A stretch of DNA of 64,000 nucleotides, from the IMG/VR virus record IMGVR_UViG_3300020450_001021, positions 20,641 to 84,640 of that record; one strand, written 5' to 3'. A program made the position numbers and the translations under genes. Positions 59,401-64,000 of the stretch are shown piece after piece (position 1 is the first letter of the stretch; the number at the start of each line of letters is the position of its first letter). The stretch is from a virus. The notes under the pieces are model-generated. The model did not search any database and had not been told where the DNA came from. It was given only the letters and a program-made list of their open reading frames with translations.

Positions 59401-62400
59401 ATGTTGCTGTAGCGTCTACACCACCTCCACCTACAAATTCAACTAAAGGAGTATTTGTTCCTAATCCTGTACCACCATCAATCATATGAACAGCAGTAAC
59501 TGCCCCACCATTTACTATTGCAACTGCCTTAATATTATTAAGGAATTGTGGATTTTGTGGATCTGTCCAGTTATCTTTAAATGTAACTGTAGGAGGTGTT
59601 GTATATCCAGTACCACCTGCAGTAACATTAACTTTACTTACAGTACCATTTGCAATATTAAATGATCCTTTAAGACCTGATGCTGATGCACCACCACCTA
59701 ACATTAAAACATCAGTGTATGTTCCTGTATTATATCCTTCACCACCATCAACAATTTGAATTTGTTTGATGTAATCACTTGCAGTGTTGTTTGAACCTAA
59801 TTGAATTGGTGAATCTTCTGCAATTCTTTGTGATGCCATTGCAGGAGCAAATAATGAGTCACCTCTTAAATAAGTTAGTGAGTTTGCAGGATATGCAGAC
59901 GATACATTACCGAGACGTGCAACGTTAATAACACCTGTTGTAATAAATGAAGCATCAATTGTAGATGATGTTAACTGAACCCAGTTATTAGGATTAGAAG
60001 CAGAAGTGTTAATAACATCTGTTAACTGAATTGTTATTGCAGTTGGAGTTGTTTTATCATCAATAGTGTCAGTAGCAAGTGCCTTTATTGAGTTTAATAT
60101 ATCAACTTCTAATCTAGATCTGACAACTGAAGTAAGAACAGCATTAGAACCTGTTGAGGTATTAATTGTAATTGTGCTACCAGCAGTTGATGGTGCAGTG
60201 AAATATCCTGATCCATTATTGTTTAGAGTTACACCAGTAATCTGCCCACCATTAACAGTAATAGTACCAGTCGCTTGTGTACCACCACCGCCAGGTGCTG
60301 AAATTGTAATTGTATCTCCAGTTAAATATCCTGTACCACCATTGTTAACAATAATTTGTTTTACACGACCAGTAGTAAATGATGTTACTTGACCTTGTGA
60401 TCCAGTACCTGTAGAAAGTACAATATCACTAGTAGAAAATACGTGGTTTGATGCAGGAACAAATTCAAGAATCTGACTTTCTAAGTCATTGTTCATAATG
60501 TAAGAAATTGTATTGTCATTCTGAATAACAATATCACCAGCAAGAGGACCTTCAAGTGCATATCTTGCTGCAGCATCTGCAACCGTAAAGATATTAAATG
60601 GTCTTAATGCAGGTAACTGGTCAATATTAATACGACCAGAAGCATCTAACTGAACAAGAGCATTAGGTGTTGGAACAGTAGAATATGTACGTCCTAAGTA
60701 TTGACCTAACTGGTTAGAGATATAATCTTTAACTGCTTTCTGTGTTGGTAGTAATGAATCTTGAGCACCTGATCCACCTAATTCTAGAGCACCTAAAGTA
60801 TTATCTGGAGAGAATCCTGTGATAACAACGTTGTTACCTTTAATCTTCAAGAATTCAACTTCAGAAATTGTAACAGTACCACCAAATGTGATATTACCAG
60901 TTCTGTTTTCTACCTTAGCAAAGTATCCAATCTTAAAGTCACCAAGTTCGTCAGTACCTGAGGAGTAAACACGACCATTTAGTTGTGATACCTGTTCAAA
61001 ATCTCCAGTATCATCTGAACCTCTAGTACCACCATTTTGAGGTAGTGCATTATAATTATTACCAGATCCAGAAAATTCCCATGTATGAGATGAGGAGTTA
61101 CAAATAGATGGTCTAATTATATCAATTTTATGATCAATTAATTTATTTTTATTTGTTGCATTAATAGTAAAGAATCCATCATCCCTAACTGTCGTTGAAG
61201 GCATAGGAGATGTTACAGATGGATTATCAATTATCTCATCAAATAAAGTATTTAAAGTTGTTAATGCATTTTGAACATTAGTACAATCACCATTAGTATA
61301 TTCAGTTCCAGTACTGACATCATGTGTAATGGTATTGTCTACATATGGAATTTCATCTGTCCATTGTGCTACGTAATAATTAGCATTTGATTCAGCAGTA
61401 GTTAGTGTAGTTCCTTTTAGTTTAAGTTGATTATTTACTGCTTTCTTTGATATTACTAACGCTTCGTCAAGAACTTCTTTAGTTGCTGCAACATATCCAA
61501 CAATATGTTGAATAGAAGTTCCACTTACATATAATTTAGCAGCATCCCAAGTAGAATCATTAGAATCATATTTAAGGTCTTGTGCCCATGCTTTAACTAT
61601 TTCCTCTGTATCACGAATACATTTATTTCTATCTTGATCTAAAGGATTAGATGTAGTTTGTAATGTTTTGAAGTATGCTTCTTCTGCAATATACCTAGCA
61701 TTATTTGTAAGTAAATCACATGCATCTGTATAGCGGTTGAAGTTACCCCTAACATTCATAGGTAGGTCTGCTTGTATTTCAGCAGTAATTGGTTTAGTAG
61801 GTGTTGCTGATATAGTATTCTCAATAAAGTATCTGGGGTTTTGACCAGATTGTAATTGTAATTCAAATCCACCAGGACTAATAATATAATGTTCTAGAGG
61901 TGCAGCACCAAGACCTGTAACATTAAACTTAGGAGTTCCTATATCAGTAAATGTTACATTTTCAATAATACCTTTATCAAAGTCATATGCCTCATCTCTT
62001 ACACCTGTTGATCTTAATGCAAAAGTACCAAAGTTAGATGCTGAGTTAGTTAATGATGCATAACCACCACTTTCTACAATAGCACCATCTTGTGTAAAGA
62101 TACAGAATACAGACACCAACTGTGTATAACCATCATTGATAACTCTATATCCAGTACCACCAAATGAGATAATCGTGAATGCAGCAGCAACCATCGACTT
62201 ACCTTGTGGAGGTAAATTAGGACGTTTTACGTTTGGTGAAGCACACTTAGCACCATCAATTTCACAACCATTACCACCAAGGAATGAAATTACAGAAGCA
62301 TTAAAGATATAAGGTGATACTTCAATAATAGGTAGATCATCAAATGCATGACCTACAGTAAAGAATTTATTATTACTATCAAGGAAATATGATGATGCAT

Positions 62401-64000
62401 AAGATGTGTCAGGAATTGTTCTTCCATTAATCCTATCAATAACAATATTCCATAAAGTAAATATTGAGTTACTTACATTATCACATGCTCTACTTCTATT
62501 AGCATCATATGTATTTGAAATTGTATTATCATTGAATACATCTATAGTTGTGCTAAATTGTGATAGACCATTTGGATCTGTAAATTCACTACCTGTTCCA
62601 GTAATTATATAACTATTATTACCTCCAAATAGACCAACTGTATCACTAAATGCAATACCTTCTAATCTATCATTAGAACCATAACCAAATTCAACATTCC
62701 ATGTCCTTCCTTTATCTTGAGATGATAATATTGTGTTGTTTGCAGTTCCACTACCTGATTGGAATCTCAAATCCATCCAGAATCTATTTCCATCATGAAC
62801 TAATCTAAATGGTATCCTATTTTGGTTTGCAGAACCTGGTGTGCTCTCGCCATATTCCCATTGTGCATGACCAGCTGACTCTGTTAGAGTAGCGTGACTC
62901 ATATTATCATTCGTTATTGCTGTAGTAACAATAGTGTTTAAGGTTACTATTGAGTTAATAACATCAGTACATGCTGTGGTTGGACTTTCAGGACCATTCT
63001 TAATAATACCGTTTACATCACCTGATAAGAATGTATGAACATAATTACCACCTGCTATCAATGAATCAGCTTGTGCACTAACAAAAGTATGAGCATAAGA
63101 ACTCGTGCTTATACCAACAAATAGTTTGACTTGTGTAGTGTTGGTATCAACTACAGGAATACTTGTATCAAATGCTCTGTCTCTCTTCTTACTTACTCCA
63201 CCACCAGGCGAAGATACGAATGTATGAATATAACTACCACCTGATAGAACTTGTGCTCTGTTAACAGAGTTATTTGTTGCACCAACAAATGTATGAGTGT
63301 ATCCACCACCACTTATTACAGCACCTGATGTTGCACTATCAAATCTATGCTCAGATGTGTCAGATGAAGTACCAACATTAATTGTGATAGAAGTTTTTGT
63401 TGTATCTGTAATAGTAACTGGAACATCATATGCAGCGTCAGGAGTACCTGCATTTGCTCCTGTTCCACTTGCACGAGGATATGACTTAGCAGTATTAAAG
63501 TTATCTAAACCACACTTAAATGATATTGAATTAGCAGCTAACTTAATATTTGTACCAACTTTAAGATCATGCTTACCAATCTCTAGTGTCATTACACCAG
63601 TAGATGGTGTATATTCACCAGCAGTAGGAGTGAATGTTACAAGTGGAGAAGTACCAACATCAAGATCAAATGTAAATGTAGTTACGTTCTCTAGTTGTAC
63701 ATACTTACCAGCAATCGGATCACTAGAACGTGGATACTGCTTAGTTGCAGTATTGTTGTCCATTGTACAAGTGAATGATAATGCATTTTCATCAAGTTTT
63801 ACATAATCATCAGTTGTTAATTGGTGTGCACTAGCAAATGTTAAAGTTAATTTACCAGTAGCAGGATCATATGCAGCATCGCTAGGAGTTAAACCAGTAG
63901 CAGCTTGGAATGTATGAGGATAATCACCACCTGATATAACAGCAGCAGTAGAAGTTCCACCTGACCATGTATGAACATAATTACCACCTGTTACAACAGC
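56408..64000 (-). CDS. giant tail-fibre protein, open at the right edge
   Basis: At least 2,530 residues; the reading frame continues through the last base of the window with no stop, so the ATG at 63763 is internal and the true start lies outside. The visible N-terminal part has repeated SGGxYxHTFVS units. The middle contains many GGTGYTTPPTVTF-type beta modules and a helical segment near 61.3-61.8 kb. The C-terminus, GSLGAVSKSFVIDHPTKENH, then LEGPEHAVYVRGR and NGVIKLPDYW, is a domain shared with cyanophage fibres. It probably forms the long host-binding fibre. Confidence 0.88.
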   Translation of the reverse strand, partial: AVVTGGNYVHTWSGGTSTAAVISGGDYPHTFQAATGLTPSDAAYDPATGKLTLTFASAHQLTTDDYVKLDENALSFTCTMDNNTATKQYPRSSDPIAGKYVQLENVTTFTFDLDVGTSPLVTFTPTAGEYTPSTGVMTLEIGKHDLKVGTNIKLAANSISFKCGLDNFNTAKSYPRASGTGANAGTPDAAYDVPVTITDTTKTSITINVGTSSDTSEHRFDSATSGAVISGGGYTHTFVGATNNSVNRAQVLSGGSYIHTFVSSPGGGVSKKRDRAFDTSIPVVDTNTTQVKLFVGISTSSYAHTFVSAQADSLIAGGNYVHTFLSGDVNGIIKNGPESPTTACTDVINSIVTLNTIVTTAITNDNMSHATLTESAGHAQWEYGESTPGSANQNRIPFRLVHDGNRFWMDLRFQSGSGTANNTILSSQDKGRTWNVEFGYGSNDRLEGIAFSDTVGLFGGNNSYIITGTGSEFTDPNGLSQFSTTIDVFNDNTISNTYDANRSRACDNVSNSIFTLWNIVIDRINGRTIPDTSYASSYFLDSNNKFFTVGHAFDDLPIIEVSPYIFNASVISFLGGNGCEIDGAKCASPNVKRPNLPPQGKSMVAAAFTIISFGGTGYRVINDGYTQLVSVFCIFTQDGAIVESGGYASLTNSASNFGTFALRSTGVRDEAYDFDKGIIENVTFTDIGTPKFNVTGLGAAPLEHYIISPGGFELQLQSGQNPRYFIENTISATPTKPITAEIQADLPMNVRGNFNRYTDACDLLTNNARYIAEEAYFKTLQTTSNPLDQDRNKCIRDTEEIVKAWAQDLKYDSNDSTWDAAKLYVSGTSIQHIVGYVAATKEVLDEALVISKKAVNNQLKLKGTTLTTAESNANYYVAQWTDEIPYVDNTITHDVSTGTEYTNGDCTNVQNALTTLNTLFDEIIDNPSVTSPMPSTTVRDDGFFTINATNKNKLIDHKIDIIRPSICNSSSHTWEFSGSGNNYNALPQNGGTRGSDDTGDFEQVSQLNGRVYSSGTDELGDFKIGYFAKVENRTGNITFGGTVTISEVEFLKIKGNNVVITGFSPDNTLGALELGGSGAQDSLLPTQKAVKDYISNQLGQYLGRTYSTVPTPNALVQLDASGRINIDQLPALRPFNIFTVADAAARYALEGPLAGDIVIQNDNTISYIMNNDLESQILEFVPASNHVFSTSDIVLSTGTGSQGQVTSFTTGRVKQIIVNNGGTGYLTGDTITISAPGGGGTQATGTITVNGGQITGVTLNNNGSGYFTAPSTAGSTITINTSTGSNAVLTSVVRSRLEVDILNSIKALATDTIDDKTTPTAITIQLTDVINTSASNPNNWVQLTSSTIDASFITTGVINVARLGNVSSAYPANSLTYLRGDSLFAPAMASQRIAEDSPIQLGSNNTASDYIKQIQIVDGGEGYNTGTYTDVLMLGGGASASGLKGSFNIANGTVSKVNVTAGGTGYTTPPTVTFKDNWTDPQNPQFLNNIKAVAIVNGGAVTAVHMIDGGTGLGTNTPLVEFVGGGGVDATATSVTKDGAVRFVTITDGGNNYTADFNITPIPTSIGTSPTVSASLKGILATVPKIFGDSVIDINRVDDLTVAANDFGNLGVIRLRKDQFTFGANGATTLRTGQGSGLDADTLDTRDSSFFTNADNIQSGLLSSDRLSGDYSINITGNAATATLLNSSDTRTSIFNPENFAEGLILSWKSNSQGYNANQFLSDGGLYHSVLTTRRSGSSTDFSGGALGQIAQTDNNNIYIRNSGPNFVASLSITNAGAGYVNGTYNNILLSGGEGYGLKANIVVSGGSLSSITLIDGGYGYNEDGNASGTFIADLPYEHFGTQNTRQITTPAVITATLAILGSGSSTGNVWSTWRKVWHDGNHGKGSGLNADLLCNYGGRWWGNALNVNEGALSDRRIPEQLGEKAFNEKITVTVPDPNFQANNGGHYDLYFEGYNLTQEVIDQIDTQPGVGGRQYNLYTANNVNEGTIRIISRRINLDPANYLTGVQYVENNTEWVANATANRNERIVYGHNIYNVTNTITGSYSLGTTPPTHNTGTVTAPGGNALLTFERKVENPWTILTVELISGNLSDSIKKVGTATAPAEYYDLTDWSISKETTYSRTKATLGVDGSSNPYLQLGNTDVAATAYIDANTSSNNVDFDSRIEFTGGSSSIGTGTINLRANSAQVNGNNIWHAGNITFNSSNVVNTGVIRDASGNFSAGTITAALNGTANGNLPITGGTLTGTLTINTTNDNQISFTQSNKFITFAGGIQFRGSGSSWNARFSTTNGTAEAQIFGVYTQNFGTAVFQVFNDKESEFLLRANSSTALRIRGETGGHSAIQHLHGSTVIGYRLAYVNSAGHYGNGTSPGDIVDRVETGRKWHFKAGSNVSTLVLDDSRRVAVNQSSTNTSYQFYVNGSLGAVSKSFVIDHPTKENHELRHGSLEGPEHAVYVRGRVRNGVIKLPDYWTELVDMSTITVQLTAIGGMSRTVWVKDLRDNKVITGGGDAFYFIQAERKDIDKLEVEYDKGN
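63001..64000 (-). repeat. SGGxYxHTF repeats in the giant fibre
   Basis: At least five units, such as GGNYVHTW, GGDYPHTF, GGGYTHTF, GGSYIHTF and GGNYVHTF, alternate with YPR-x-S and FTxxxG strands. They continue beyond the right edge. Confidence 0.75.

Noticed and set aside
63000-64000. CRISPR-like regular repeats
   Set aside because: The repetition follows codons of a protein repeat (GGxYxHTF), with diverged bases and no constant spacer length.

Overview
The window is part of the genome of a T4-like marine myovirus that most likely infects a cyanobacterium (Prochlorococcus/Synechococcus). It is AT-rich and very densely packed, with almost every gene on the minus strand. Three things support this identity. 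First, a near-complete T4 core is present: gp41, UvsX, gp43, RegA, gp62, gp44, gp45, gp46, gp47, gp55, UvsW, UvsY, and gp13 to gp23. Second, it carries typical cyanophage auxiliary genes: a PebS-type bilin reductase, CobS and a CobT-like protein, MazG, Hsp20, a DUF3110 protein and a PsbN-like peptide. Third, exact T4-type late promoters (TATAAATA) lie just upstream of several virion and membrane-protein genes. I saw no tRNA, rRNA, CRISPR array or insertion sequence, and no gene-free stretch longer than about 170 bases.

Layout from left to right; transcription mostly runs right to left. 1-3.6 kb: small structural or unknown late genes. 3.6-9.7 kb: PsbN-like peptide, MazG, helicase gp41, a dioxygenase, UvsX and DNA polymerase gp43. 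9.6-11.8 kb: three paralogous Sm-like small proteins around a nucleotidyltransferase, then Hsp20. 12-13.8 kb: the only plus-strand genes, three exported proteins behind a late promoter. 13.6-15 kb: membrane proteins. 15-22 kb: RegA, gp62, Dam, small membrane and zinc proteins, a dioxygenase, a possible PD-(D/E)XK nuclease, an HNH endonuclease inserted at the gp44 3' end, gp44, a membrane micropeptide and gp45. 22-30 kb: PebS, CobS, CobT-like, gp46, DUF3110, gp47, a second micropeptide and gp55. 30-38.9 kb: UvsW, UvsY, capsid gp23, scaffold gp22, protease gp21, core protein, portal gp20 and tube gp19. 39-47.7 kb: sheath gp18, terminase gp17/gp16 and neck genes gp15, gp14, gp13. 48-51.6 kb: three Fe(II)/2-oxoglutarate oxygenase-like genes and a U32-like/methyltransferase fusion in one tightly coupled cluster. 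51.6-64 kb: putative chaperones, adhesins and a giant tail-fibre gene that runs off the right edge.

The genes form coupled blocks. Neighbours very often share ATGA, TAATG or GTGA overlaps, and this revealed several real genes shorter than 60 codons. Replication genes (gp41/43/44/45/62, UvsX/W/Y, 46/47) feed the late programme: gp55 works with gp45 on TATAAATA promoters, which drive head, tail and exported genes. PebS and CobS/CobT-like sit between the clamp and recombination genes, so the tetrapyrrole-related auxiliary genes are probably expressed with the early/middle replication genes. The observations most worth following up are the oxygenase/U32-methyltransferase cluster, the Sm-like triplet, the coupled membrane micropeptides, the HNH insertion scar with its exact 20-base duplication, and the two divergent sigma-70 promoters that share one -35 box.
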